Assembly: GCA_029531795.1 (NCBI GenBank)
Contig: JAPEIS010000004.1
Coordinates: 2,480,001 to 2,544,000, forward strand
Reading direction: 5' to 3'
DNA length: 64,000 nt
Source of the DNA: Sclerotinia nivalis
Lineage: Eukaryota > Ascomycota > Leotiomycetes > Helotiales > Sclerotiniaceae
Part shown: positions 47,190 through 58,064 of the stretch, piece after piece
Position numbering within the stretch: the first letter of the stretch is position 1
Layout of the letters: every line of letters begins with the position of its first letter
The notes under the pieces: model-generated
Told to the model about the DNA's origin: nothing
Seen by the model: the letters and a program-made list of their open reading frames with translations, nothing else
The model's database searches: none
Position numbers and translations under genes: made by a program

Positions 47190-47985
47190 TTAATCATATC
47201 TGTCTATTATCTCGGTTGTGCAGTTGGACCTGTAACAGCTTCCTATTTCGCTGATGAAGAAGGTCGAAAACCATCAATTTTTGCTTGTTTGGTAACTACA
47301 TCTTTTGGAACTCTCCTTATGTTCATTTCTGGTCTTTCGATGCATAGTTCTTTTCCTGAAAAGGAGGAGCATTGGTATGTATGGTTGCTGGAAGAGTCAT
47401 TATGGGACTTGGTGTGGGAGTTTATTGATGCAACGATTCCGGTTTACAGTAGAGAACTTTCTTCAAATGGTGCTAGAGGGAGAGCATTAGCTCAAGAATT
47501 TCAGATGAATATTTTTGGACTTTTGATGGCGTATTCGATTAATTTGGGGATGACGATTGGTCTTGGGAACGATAATTAATGGGCTTGGAGAATTCCGATT
47601 ATTATTATGTAGATTCCTCTCCTATTTTATTGATGTCTTTTATTTCTCAACTCCCAGAAATACCAAGGGTACGTCAAGCGCACTTGAAATATCTGAATGA
47701 AATACCAAAAATGCTAAATATATATATATATATATTAGTTCATGAGCGTACAACGCAAAGATGATGCTAAGAAAGCACTTGAAAAAAGTCTATGGCAAAG
47801 AAGCAGCCAAATCCAAATCCAGATTCGAAGATCTTCAAGAATCTGCTGCCCAAGAAGATAACTCAAAAGTTAACTATAGAGATATGTTCACACCAGGACA
47901 TGCACAATTCCATCCAACCATGATAGCAATAATGTGACAAATAAACCAAGCTCTCACAGGCTACGGTGCTGTCTCTGGTGAATAT
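47190..47985 (+). pseudogene. Broken MFS sugar-transporter gene
   Basis: Fragments of a sugar-porter MFS protein are readable in several frames. They include YLGCAVGPVTASYFADEEGR (near 47205-47265), MVAGRVIMGLGVG (near 47380-47425), then after a frameshift IDATIPVYSREL and GRALAQEFQMNIFGLLMAY (47425-47545). A stop follows, and then WAWRIPIIIM. Further on is KKALEK, then a YGKEAAKSKFEDLQ-like segment (47770-47850) and FTPGHAQFHPTMIAIM, with a stop in place of the next residue. Both ends are missing: the first transmembrane helices and everything after about the seventh helix. At least two frameshifts and three stops make it non-functional. It lacks the extreme AT bias of the retroelement, so ordinary decay of a single-copy gene is likely. 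Confidence 0.8.
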
Positions 47986-48886
47986 TCCTAATATCTATCT
48001 TTATTCAGAAACCGTATCTTCTTCGCAACATCCTCTTATTAACCCTAACCCCTAGAACCGTTGTTGAGGAGGAGGGGGTAGGTTTTGGATGTAAGTCTTA
48101 TATGGGTAATTATACTTGAGGAGATGTATCGGTTTTCACATGGCACTACACAGAACGATAGATCTTCAACTTCAAACAAAGCTCCAACCCTCCTATGCGA
48201 AATTCCTCGTTATGAGTATATGTATTGTATGCTATACTAACTATATAAATCTCATCCACATCCAATTCACATCCATATACATAAGACAAACATCTATTAA
48301 TCCAAATATCCCTTGATTCATCTACACACTACGCCATACTCGCTATGCTGACCAGGATTATCAGAACCCCAAGTTTATCGTCGGTCTCTAGTTATTTTCT
48401 AGTATTCGTTTCTTCATTCATCCTACTCCATCCACTATTCATCTTTCCATCCCCATCCTCTATTCATCTTTCCATCCCCCCCTCCCTCTTTCTCACTCCG
48501 TCCATCACCTCCCAATCCTCATCCCCACACTCTCCCCAAAATCCAAAATAACCAATCAAAGCAACCCGTGCCATTGAAGAAAAAACACAGATTAACTGAT
48601 CCTTCAAGTTTCTCATATCTGCAAATCCCATCCCATTTCTCCATTCATAATATCCATCTGCACCTATTCGTACCATTCATCCTCCCTTTAAAAATTCCTT
48701 ATTGTTCCCGCTATGTAAATACAATTGATTGCCCGTCGGTTGTAGCCTTTCGGTGAAGAAATGGGAATGAATGGTTGACGGATGCCTGTGTAGCAGTATA
48801 CTGCATGTCATTTTGGTTCACTTCATCACATGTCCATCTCCATGTCTCTCTAATTTCCCCTTTCTTCATTCCAAGATGATCATCAT
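47986..48886. other. Intergenic, CT-rich on the plus strand
   Basis: Between the MFS relic and the 3' end of RTF1; CT/AC-rich low-complexity sequence at 48410-48560. No gene seen. Confidence 0.5.
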
Positions 48887-50906
48887 TTACAACTCCAAAT
48901 CATCACTAATACCAATATCGATACTAGCAATGATATCATCATCCATCAAAGGTCTTCTGAATCCAGGAACTCCACCCTTCAAAGTCGTCTGCAGCGTACT
49001 GAAATTCGGTACCGGTAGCGCATCTTTCTTAGCCGCAAGTTTAGGGGTATTATTGGTTGAGGTACCACTGACTGGAGTAGCTGTTGAACTATCCTTACCT
49101 CCAGTGTGATCATGTTTGAAAGTAGCACGAGTTTTGACACGCCTTGAGTGATCTTCATCAACTATTTCTCCACGAGCAATCGCCGCTTCATTTTGTCGAG
49201 CTGCACGACGTTCATTGATTTGTGCCTGACGTACTTCCTCGATATTTTTGCGTCGATTTAATCGATTTAATTCGGCAAGTCGGTCTTGTTGAGAGTGAAC
49301 CATCTTCTTCGGTGTTGATTTGAGGGTGGTACCATAAGCCAGTTTGGAATTGTCGAGTGCTTCAAGTTCTGAACGATACTTCTCTTCCATTTCAGTATTG
49401 CCAAGGGCTTTCTGCTCCTTGATAGCGTTGGTAAGACGCACGCGTTCGGTTGCATTCCATTTTTCAGTCAATACCCCGGATTTTTTCAACTTCTCTTGTA
49501 GCTCGGCTTCAGTCCAAGGCCTGTTGACAAGAGCATTAATTTCTGCACACTTTTGCATCAACTTTGGTTTCGTTGGAACAGGTATGCCATCAGCGATACA
49601 ATTTTGCTTATATCTTTGCCATTCAGCCTCTGTAAATCGAGAATCTGAACAAGCGATAAATGGCCATGATCTCTCGGATTTACCATGTGCAGCAATCACA
49701 TATTGTGTTGTCGAAAATTGCTTTCCGTTACTAGACATCATAGCGTATGGTTTGTCTTCTTTGAAACCTAAGGTAGAGTTAGCGTGATTGTCGTAAGAAT
49801 AAGCCGTAATGTATTAACCTTTAACAAGTCCCATGCGATAAAGGTTTTGATTTGTCTCCTTATCAACACCAATATTGACTCGAACAAAGCATCCAGTAAT
49901 AGCTTCATCAAACCTAGGATAAAAGCAGACCATGGCAAATCTACTTCTACCGACTCGAACTCGTTCAAGATCGTATAGAACTGCCGGCTCTGCATCCCGA
50001 TAATCTGGAGATGCAGACCTCTTCTTTGCCTTTGATGCTGTCCATTCAACCTCACTATCTCCATCGTCATCGTCATCTGAATAATCGTCGCGGGTATCTC
50101 TTCGACCATCATCCCCACGGCGCTCCTTGTCTTGATCGCGGCGACGTTGTCGATCGTTCTTCTCAGCTCTTGCACGCTTCAGACTGTCAATTCCAGTGCT
50201 AGCTTCCCCAACCTTTCCACCACCAAGCTTGGTACGTTGGCGAGATGTTTTGCGCTGATTTTCATCCAAATCTGCAGTACCTGCCTTGCGCTTCTTGTCC
50301 GCCTTCTTATTCTCTGCGTCACGGGCATTTAACAGTTGACGAAGTGCTCTATTTTGTCGATCCCTTTCAATTTCTTGGGCACGATCAGCTAAGACCTGCT
50401 CACGTTGAATTTCAGGCATAGACATAATGCTTGCTTTATCGGCTGCGTTCATAAAACGACCTTCGAGAGGATATCGATCAGCATCATCGCGAAAACTTGG
50501 GCCATCGGAATCGGAATCAGATTCATCCATTGGAGCTGATCGTTCCGAACGAACAGATTCATCACCAGAAGAACTGTTCTAAAATATTAGCACAATACCC
50601 AGCTGCGTATGAATGAATATTGTAGAAACATCTCATAATATCAATTCCCGCGCATTTGTGACAAGATGGAATATATGACATCAGATGATCGTCATAGTAG
50701 AAGAGAACTTACGCTTCACCTTCTTCCTCAGAATCATCATTTCGTCTACCTCCCTTCTTCCCTCCTTTCTTAGCTGCACTCTTTACCGCACCATTACGAT
50801 CAGGCGATGAAGAACTGTGTCTTCCTCCATCATTTGTTGCGACCTGCTCTTCTCCAGAAGAATCATCTCCTGCAAGAGCGAGAAGTTCATCATCAATATC
50901 CGCCAT
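48887..50906 (-). CDS. rtf1: Paf1-complex subunit Rtf1
   Basis: Exons 50906-50713, 50573-49819 and 49767-48887; 609 residues. Rtf1 acts with RNA polymerase II during elongation and is required for H2B ubiquitination. The N-terminus is acidic (MADIDDELLALAGDDSSGEE). A charged coiled region follows, with the conserved block FMNAADKASIMSMPEIQRE. The Plus3 domain lies around residues 255-365 (LERVRVGRSRFAMVCFYPRF, then CFVRVNIG, YVIAAHGK and FTEAEW). A helical C-terminal part contains NRLNRRKNIEEVRQAQINER. The exon 1/2 join works only with the second of two tandem acceptors (TTTTAGAACAG). The donor of intron 2 is the unusual GTTAAT. Confidence 0.9.
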
Positions 50907-51458
50907 TGTATTATCCCGTTCGTAGTAAGTTTCAATGTATGTTGATTTGCGTTTGAGGATCAAAGGACTTCGAATTGCGTATTGTAGAAGAAAATGAATC
51001 GAAATAAACACGAACGAAACGGACGAAGGCGCGCAATTTGGAGATTATCCAAAGTTGTGGTGGTGTGAAGGGATATTACGTATTGAATTGAAAGTATAGG
51101 TCGTATGCGAGAGGTTTGGAGGAAAAGAAAATCTAATGTTTCTTCCGAAATATGCTTAAATGATTGAGTGTGCGGTTGAAATATAGTGAATTGATATATT
51201 TTGTGAACATGACAATTGGAGACAATTCAGCCGCCTCTCCTTTGATAGAACATTAGCGTGAAATCTAGCGCGATGTCGCTTAGGTCATGATTGGCGATAA
51301 CGTAATGATAAGGAACATTCTTGCACTAAATGAACCTAGGCGTCATGGAAGTGAGGTATGGAATTCTTTCGTGGTTATTTTGTATAGTATATATTTCCAA
51401 TCTCATTGTAATTTTATATTAGACTTCTAGACGACTTTTTTTACATCCCACCACCAAA
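50907..51458. promoter_or_regulatory. Divergent promoter between RTF1 and COQ7
   Basis: 552 bp separate the two outward-facing start codons. No individual element was identified. Confidence 0.55.
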
Positions 51459-52304
51459 ATGAATACATATAGACTTTCCTCTCGTTCTCCCCGGACTCTT
51501 TTAACAACCCAATCACCCCTCTACGATTTCCTAGCTCCAAGCTTCATCAATTTCCCCAGATCACCACGCAGAATTCGCCATCTCTCCACAACCCCCGGAT
51601 CATTCTCTGCTTCTGCCACTGCCTCCTCACCCAATCCTCAAACTTCAAATGAACACTACACTCCCAATCCATCCCACCCAGCTCCCCGAGCAGGCGCAGA
51701 AGCAATCAGCGATGCAACCCACTCAAAGAAACCCCTAACCCAAGCGCAAAAAGATTTCCTCACCAGCGCCCTGCGCGTTAACCAAGCTGGCGAGCTCGCC
51801 GCAACGCTCATCTACACCGCACAAACACCTCCTATAACAAATGCACATCCGCATTTACGTCCTCTCATGGCACACATGTATGATCAAGAAGCCGGACATT
51901 TCAAAACATTCAATCATTTGCTCGCGAAACATCGAATTCGCCCCACTGCGTTGACTCCCATTTGGTCATTGGCTGCTTCGGCGCTAGGTTGGGGTACTGG
52001 TTTGATGGGTCGCGAAGCAGCTATGGCTTGTACGGAAGCTGTGGAAACGGAGATTGGGACACATTATAATGAGCAAGTTCAAGTACTGTTGGAGATGCAG
52101 GAGCAGATGAAGGCTCGGGGCGAGGAGTTGGGAGAAGAGTTGACGGAGTTACTGGAAACCATTAGAAGGATACGAGATGAAGAATTAGAGCATTTGGATC
52201 ATGCAGTTGAGCATGATGCAAAAAAAGCTGTGCCTCATGAACTATTAACTGGCGTTATTAGAGCTGGGTGTAGAGGAGCTATTTGGGTCAGTGAGAGGGT
52301 ATGA
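51459..52304 (+). CDS. coq7: 5-demethoxyubiquinone hydroxylase Coq7
   Basis: Single exon, 281 residues. It hydroxylates demethoxyubiquinone in the penultimate step of coenzyme Q synthesis at the mitochondrial inner membrane. The N-terminus has few acidic residues, is rich in R and S (MNTYRLSSRSPRTLL) and looks like a mitochondrial presequence. The di-iron carboxylate ligands are visible: the Glu in VNQAGELAA, the E-x-x-H in DQEAGHFKT, the Glu in CTEAVETEIG, and the E-x-x-H in DEELEHLDHA. The C-terminus AGCRGAIWVSERV is family-typical. It has a longer, low-complexity leader (about residues 20-95) than bacterial homologues, as in other fungi. Confidence 0.93.
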   Translation: MNTYRLSSRSPRTLLTTQSPLYDFLAPSFINFPRSPRRIRHLSTTPGSFSASATASSPNPQTSNEHYTPNPSHPAPRAGAEAISDATHSKKPLTQAQKDFLTSALRVNQAGELAATLIYTAQTPPITNAHPHLRPLMAHMYDQEAGHFKTFNHLLAKHRIRPTALTPIWSLAASALGWGTGLMGREAAMACTEAVETEIGTHYNEQVQVLLEMQEQMKARGEELGEELTELLETIRRIRDEELEHLDHAVEHDAKKAVPHELLTGVIRAGCRGAIWVSERV

Positions 52305-52667
52305 TGTGATGTTCGATAATTGTAAGACTATTAGGGATACACTGTTGCACGGAGAGGCAGGGTTGATGTGTGGCAGAGTGACGAAGAAACTGTTACGATT
52401 AATCTAAGTATGGTACATGTAGTACCTTCTTTTTCCGACCAAATAGACCACTGAAATGAAAGAACTCCAATCTCCATTACTTTCTTCCTATGCTAGAAAT
52501 CCTTACGGAAACGCCATCCCATGTGAATGCTCCTCTTTGTTATGTTATAAGCTGTACACAAATGAAACGAAATATACAAGGCTCTCTCTGGCGTTGCCAT
52601 TAAATACTAGTTACTGTTTCACGGGTTAGCGAATGGAGAATATGATTGTTAAGAGTCCATTGACTTA
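52305..52667. other. Intergenic between convergent COQ7 and PLD genes
   Basis: 363 bp including both 3' flanks. It may contain a tiny terminal exon of the PLD gene at 52607-52613. Confidence 0.5.
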
Positions 52668-55600
52668 CTAAATTTGTAAAGGAGCAACTTGGTCGACCTG
52701 GTAAAGCCAATTGGAGTTGAGTTCTTCCCTAATAAGCCAATCATAAGGGAACGCAACAATATGACCTTGAATCATTGCCAATAGATCTTCAACATCCTCT
52801 TTAGGAAGTAGATCATCACTTCCTGAGAATCCTTTGCGGCTACCCCTCGTGGTACCACGGCGCCTCTTCCTGACGGATCCAGATTGATTCATAGCACTGC
52901 TATTCTCCCTTCTATCACCGCTGGGTGTTGGCGTCGCAGAGAAGGTAGTTTTGCGAGTACTAGCCTGGGAGGTCGTCCCATTAGCAGGAGGGACACCCAA
53001 AGCCGTAGCGTCAAGAGCAGGGAATGCTTCATTGCCTGCTGGCTCAGAGGCCCCTTCATTACGAGCAGCGGCTTTCTCATCAGTACCATCATATTGACCC
53101 AAACGATTCTCGTCAAATGTGTTATTAGCTCGAGCATCATGTTCAGCATTGGCGCTGGCAACCCATTCAGATACAGTTCCAAGAGGATGGGTACCGGCTT
53201 GACTATTAGGTTTTAACTTCTCCGAGAGGGGGTTTCCTGGAACAGCAGAGCTTGAACCTGGAGGTCCAGGTCGATCTTGATTCTCACGCTCATTAGTTTT
53301 TCCACCTCCTTGTGCTTGTACAAATCTTTCCGCATAGGCAACAAAGTCTCTATACTCATGCCAGTTGGTAACTTCGCTATCTGGATTACACCTGAAAACT
53401 CTTCGATAGATCTTAGTATTGTTTTCGGCGATTTGTTGCCATATCTCATCCGCAAAAGCATCATTTAATGGATCCCGCATGCAGTCCTTGTGTACTTGAG
53501 CCATCTTAATATCAGCCGTCAATGGATTGAAAGGTTTGGGCGCAGGATTTCCGGAAGCATCTATTATTATAGGCGGGCCGCCAATATCGGTATCATCCTC
53601 GATTGGTAATGCCGGTAATTGGGAAAGCTGGGGAAGACCAAGCTGCTCTGTCGTTCTTCTCGGAAAAGGGGGCGCAGGTGGTAGGCCACTGTAGCCATCT
53701 CCACTGTCAGAGCTGTTCCTTCGTGGTTGTGGTACGGATCGTGAATGTGGTCTTTTAGGATGATTCAGCGTGCCCTTACCTTCCGCAGCAACGTCAGCGA
53801 CTAACACCTCACGACCACCTTCGACAAGAACAGAATCTCTACCCCTCGTTTGTCCTGTTTGCGATAGCGATTTTAATTTGTCGACTCCATCACCATCCGC
53901 ATCTGCTGCATGAGCTGAGTTGTTTGTAACTCTCCTATCCGTGGTAAGCGGCTTTAGTTTGTCAGGCTGTATGTTAGGATTGCCTGCTTGCTCCCAATCA
54001 ACATCATGATTGAAGCTGCGTAAATTCTCATTCAAGGCAACACGTGTAGAGAATTCATTAGAGACCCCTTTAGCCGGCGATGGGCTATTGTCGCTACCTT
54101 CTTCTTCTTCGTCATCATATATGCCATCCATCTGTGCTTTAAACTCTTCTTCTTCACGGTCCATTTCATGAGCCTTTTCCTCTTCCATAATCTCATCCAC
54201 GTCCAATCCCAAATGTTCTCTCATAAGGCGCATGCGTAATTCATGGGCAAACTTTCCGACAAGATATGGTTTTCCATCCATTGTTGACCATATCATATCA
54301 GTATCTCGAACAACTGCTGCGGTTTCCGAGTCTCTGTTACCCAACATAGATCTCTCGTTGATATTAGCAGAGCCAATCAGAGCAATTCTGTCATCAACGA
54401 TGATAACCTTAGCGTGAATGTACAATTGCTCTGTGACGATTATCTTCTTTGGTCCAATCCGGCCCCATGTTCTTAAACTGTAGAATTGTACAAACTCTTC
54501 CGGGTCAATGCCTTGACTCTTTAATCTACCAAAGATAGATCCGTCGCCACGACAGATACTTCGAAATTGACATTGCATAATTAAGCGTACACTTGTTCCC
54601 TCAGGTTCATCCACTGTATTCTGGAATCCAGGCATGAGTGGTATGAGGATCATACATCTCCAGCTTTCATTATTCCGGTAGGCGCGTATGGCACGCTCTA
54701 CAATTGCATCACCAATCTTGTTGACAATCTTGACATTCATTGTCTCACAGCTTGTGATGAAAAATTGATTCTCCATGTAGACGAAATGATCTGACTCTTC
54801 AATCATCTTGCAATAAGCAGTCATGATGCTATGCTCCGTGTCCATAAGACCTAAAGACCAATCGCAAGCAGAACGTAAGATCTGAACTTCACAAGTTCCA
54901 GTGAGACCAAGATCTTCCAACTCGGCCTGATTGTAATCAGGAGGCGGAAGGAGGAAGGGAGTTGGTCTTGTAGGCGTGCGACCTCGAAGCACATAGTTCC
55001 ACCTTTGCACGAAGTGCCTAGTCAGATCTCTAGCAGGTTGACCGGCGACTTGCATAGCAACATCATGCCAAGGCATCCGAGGAGTCTTTGACCGATCATA
55101 CATTTCTGCATAAGGTTCATTGAGTTTGTAGAAATCTTGAACACGAGGGTTAGAGTAGTCTTTTCCGGGCCAGAGCTGACAATGATCGGCATCTTTGGGC
55201 AAATCGGAGTGCTCAAACCCTGTAGGTTTATCATCCACCACAGTATGCTGGGGTGTATCCCAACGACCAAAGCAAAGATCAATACCTCCTACAAAGGCAA
55301 CAATATGATCAACGATGCAGATCTTTTCGTGATGCGCAAAGAAGAATTGATTTTTCTTGAACTGATTAGGTGATCTTTGCACGAATATGTTTGGATGTAA
55401 ATCCAACATGGAGAACTTTGTGAACTCGGAATCAATAGGAATGGCAGCTTCAACGTTTCTGTAAACAATGATAAAAACCTTGACTCCTTCCCTAGCTTTC
55501 CTCTGCAGCAAACGATCTAGTCGCCATTTCTGACTGATGGCAGCAGGTCTTCGCATGTATAACTGAGGACTGAGCCACCAATCATGAATATATATCACAT

Positions 55601-58064
55601 CCTTGGCTTCATTGATTGCTCGAGAAACGTTCCACATATAATCACGACCATCCACTAGCCATTGTGCCGTAACTCCAGTCCTCACTGGTGCAAAACTGCC
55701 AAATCTATGTTCCTTTGCCCATGGTGTGTTATCCGCCATGAATTTTAACGATTCCTCGAATTGTCTGAGTTGACGTTCGTTCTTGGCCAGTAACTTTATC
55801 TTGCGCTCGGAATTCTGAAGTTTAAGAGTGTGGTGTTGAGGGTGCTTAGCAGATCTACCTGCTTGTGAAACATCATCTTTCGCTTTCTCTTTTCCTTTGC
55901 CCATTTCAGATATCGTTCTCCTCTTCTTCTGTATTGCGAACTTTCCATCCACCAAATACACATCATAGATGTGCATATTTTCTGGCGACTCAACACACAC
56001 AAGATAACTGTGCCTGACCAAAAACCATTTTGGAGAATGACGTTGAAAAAAGTTATTAGGGGTAAGTATTCTCCTCATATCCAAACCCTTTGCCGATTGA
56101 ATAGCGAGGTAACCCTCCTTTCCATGATAGCTACCCTCAGCAGCCAAGCGGACTCCCATCGAGGATAACTCCAAAAACCTGCAAAGACGATTGCTGTCCG
56201 CTCTGAATATGAGCCATCGAATCATCTCTTGAAGGTATTGTTCTATTCTCTTTCGCTGGCGTTCATTGAATATCCTCTTCTGTTTTTCGGCACTGACTGC
56301 ATTTCCGCTAGTATCCAACATGGCACGGGTACTCTTCCGGGCCGCACTCATGGATGGACGCCTCTTGACCTTCCGTTTTGGTTCGGCTTCACTTTGAGTG
56401 GCCTCGCCATGGGTTGCCTCGGCCGCGGTTTCGTCCACACGAACGTTGTCGGCCTCGTCTTCATCACTCTCCCCTAGACCTCGAACACCTCTGAAATAAG
56501 GGAACGCAGACTTTGGAAATCTCGGTTGCTTTGGTCGTGCATGGGCCTCATTCCCTATGTACTTATCACTGCTTCCTTGAAGCTTATAGCGTAGATGTAA
56601 GTTAGCAAAGTCCTTGAGAGAACGATTAATTATCCATTTCATTCGGTTTGGACCACTTCCATATTCAAGCTCAATTCGGAAAACAAGATGCCTCTCTGTA
56701 TCGTCGGCATCCTCATCGGTGGGTTTGCTGTCCGTGATTTCGATCTTGAGTTGCTCAAGAAGAACTGGGATTCGTTTGTTGCCATGTTCATCTCGTTGCA
56801 TCATGCTAGCAATCATAAGTACGGCTGGAGTTACAGCTCTTAATTCCGCCATGAGCTCAGTAGATTTGAGGTAATCGATCTTGTCTTCCTTTTTCCCTTT
56901 GCTGGCGAAGAACTTCATGCTATGCTTTAACATCCGCCATTTTTGAGTTCCAAAGGTGCTAGCTCTTTCTGCACCAAAATACGGCCTCCTAGGTGTCTGC
57001 GCTTCACCCTCACTTTGGCCCCCAAGTCCTGTCATTCTTCTGAATTGACTTGGTCGTTTTGATCTTGCACCATCATTTGCAAAATCTTGTGCTTGTGGTG
57101 AATTATCAGCAATTAACCCTCTACCTGGCATCCATGAACTCCCTCGTCGCCATGCACTTTGCCTCGCAAAACGATCACGCCCTTCTCCTTCCGACAGATG
57201 ACCCCGTTGTTCGAAAGACCCATCCGTTGCACGTCTACCCAGGAAAAATGACCTACTCCCACTCGGGGAATCTGAAGGGCCAGGGCCACGAATTCTTGGT
57301 GTGTTGGGTACACTCTCTTCTTCTTGCGGTCGCCTAGTTCGGCGTTTCCTTCTTATACGCGCTGGTTGATTGAATGGGCCCTCATCGGCGGTTTCTTCTG
57401 CATCAGCATCACTACTTTCCTCATGTAATGTTTGTGGGATATTCGTAGGAATTGGTGTTGTTCCGAGTCCTTCATCGAAATAATTCGTGGGGGTGCTTTG
57501 ACTTCTGCCATGTCCCTGCATTCCAATTGGGGTAGCTAAAGCCTTCAATTTTGATATTAAAGATGCACCTCTCCGATCTTTCGCAGGTGTATCAACATCT
57601 TCTGCACCCCATGAATCTTGTCGTGCAGAATTGGAAGGTTCCACAGTAGTCATGTCTCTTGCGAACGACACACTACGTCTGCCAGGCGGAGTTGATATAC
57701 CGTTTATTGCGGAGTGGCTTTCGTGAGGAAATGAAGATGGGGGAGGAACAGGAGAAAAACCGGTGGCCGCATTGTTGGCAGATATTCCAGGAGAGGTAGC
57801 ATCAGACGTAGAGACTATGGAGGTGTTGTGTGGGATACCGCCATTCATATAATCAACTGCCTCATCAGATACACTACTCGTAATTCCATTCGAGGTTGAT
57901 GTAGGTATAGCCAGGTTGAGTGAAGTCCCAGGCTTCTCAGAGCTCACAGTGCGTACACCCGATGGTCGTACAGCCGCTGCTCCATTTCTATAAGTATTTG
58001 CGGGCGATTGCGAGCGGGGAGTTCGTGTAGATGGTGAAATCGAGCCTGTTGTGCTTTGTGCCAT
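52668..58064 (-). CDS. pld1: Phospholipase D (Spo14/Pld1 type)
   Basis: Uninterrupted ORF of 1798 residues. It hydrolyses phosphatidylcholine to phosphatidic acid and choline on membranes, and is regulated by phosphoinositides. The first 370 residues are disordered and S/P-rich. A PX domain lies at about 420-560 and a PH-like region at about 660-770 (NNFFQRHSPKWFLVRHSYLV). The two catalytic HKD motifs are intact: HHEKICIVDHIVAFVGGIDL near residue 905 and HAKVIIVDDRIALIGSANIN near residue 1221. A C-terminal extension of about 500 residues is also disordered until a conserved-looking end (AFPYDWLIREELNS). The TAG stop overlaps a perfect splice donor (GTAAGT), so the true end may lie in a short downstream exon. 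Confidence 0.92.
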   Translation of the reverse strand: MAQSTTGSISPSTRTPRSQSPANTYRNGAAAVRPSGVRTVSSEKPGTSLNLAIPTSTSNGITSSVSDEAVDYMNGGIPHNTSIVSTSDATSPGISANNAATGFSPVPPPSSFPHESHSAINGISTPPGRRSVSFARDMTTVEPSNSARQDSWGAEDVDTPAKDRRGASLISKLKALATPIGMQGHGRSQSTPTNYFDEGLGTTPIPTNIPQTLHEESSDADAEETADEGPFNQPARIRRKRRTRRPQEEESVPNTPRIRGPGPSDSPSGSRSFFLGRRATDGSFEQRGHLSEGEGRDRFARQSAWRRGSSWMPGRGLIADNSPQAQDFANDGARSKRPSQFRRMTGLGGQSEGEAQTPRRPYFGAERASTFGTQKWRMLKHSMKFFASKGKKEDKIDYLKSTELMAELRAVTPAVLMIASMMQRDEHGNKRIPVLLEQLKIEITDSKPTDEDADDTERHLVFRIELEYGSGPNRMKWIINRSLKDFANLHLRYKLQGSSDKYIGNEAHARPKQPRFPKSAFPYFRGVRGLGESDEDEADNVRVDETAAEATHGEATQSEAEPKRKVKRRPSMSAARKSTRAMLDTSGNAVSAEKQKRIFNERQRKRIEQYLQEMIRWLIFRADSNRLCRFLELSSMGVRLAAEGSYHGKEGYLAIQSAKGLDMRRILTPNNFFQRHSPKWFLVRHSYLVCVESPENMHIYDVYLVDGKFAIQKKRRTISEMGKGKEKAKDDVSQAGRSAKHPQHHTLKLQNSERKIKLLAKNERQLRQFEESLKFMADNTPWAKEHRFGSFAPVRTGVTAQWLVDGRDYMWNVSRAINEAKDVIYIHDWWLSPQLYMRRPAAISQKWRLDRLLQRKAREGVKVFIIVYRNVEAAIPIDSEFTKFSMLDLHPNIFVQRSPNQFKKNQFFFAHHEKICIVDHIVAFVGGIDLCFGRWDTPQHTVVDDKPTGFEHSDLPKDADHCQLWPGKDYSNPRVQDFYKLNEPYAEMYDRSKTPRMPWHDVAMQVAGQPARDLTRHFVQRWNYVLRGRTPTRPTPFLLPPPDYNQAELEDLGLTGTCEVQILRSACDWSLGLMDTEHSIMTAYCKMIEESDHFVYMENQFFITSCETMNVKIVNKIGDAIVERAIRAYRNNESWRCMILIPLMPGFQNTVDEPEGTSVRLIMQCQFRSICRGDGSIFGRLKSQGIDPEEFVQFYSLRTWGRIGPKKIIVTEQLYIHAKVIIVDDRIALIGSANINERSMLGNRDSETAAVVRDTDMIWSTMDGKPYLVGKFAHELRMRLMREHLGLDVDEIMEEEKAHEMDREEEEFKAQMDGIYDDEEEEGSDNSPSPAKGVSNEFSTRVALNENLRSFNHDVDWEQAGNPNIQPDKLKPLTTDRRVTNNSAHAADADGDGVDKLKSLSQTGQTRGRDSVLVEGGREVLVADVAAEGKGTLNHPKRPHSRSVPQPRRNSSDSGDGYSGLPPAPPFPRRTTEQLGLPQLSQLPALPIEDDTDIGGPPIIIDASGNPAPKPFNPLTADIKMAQVHKDCMRDPLNDAFADEIWQQIAENNTKIYRRVFRCNPDSEVTNWHEYRDFVAYAERFVQAQGGGKTNERENQDRPGPPGSSSAVPGNPLSEKLKPNSQAGTHPLGTVSEWVASANAEHDARANNTFDENRLGQYDGTDEKAAARNEGASEPAGNEAFPALDATALGVPPANGTTSQASTRKTTFSATPTPSGDRRENSSAMNQSGSVRKRRRGTTRGSRKGFSGSDDLLPKEDVEDLLAMIQGHIVAFPYDWLIREELNSNWLYQVDQVAPLQI

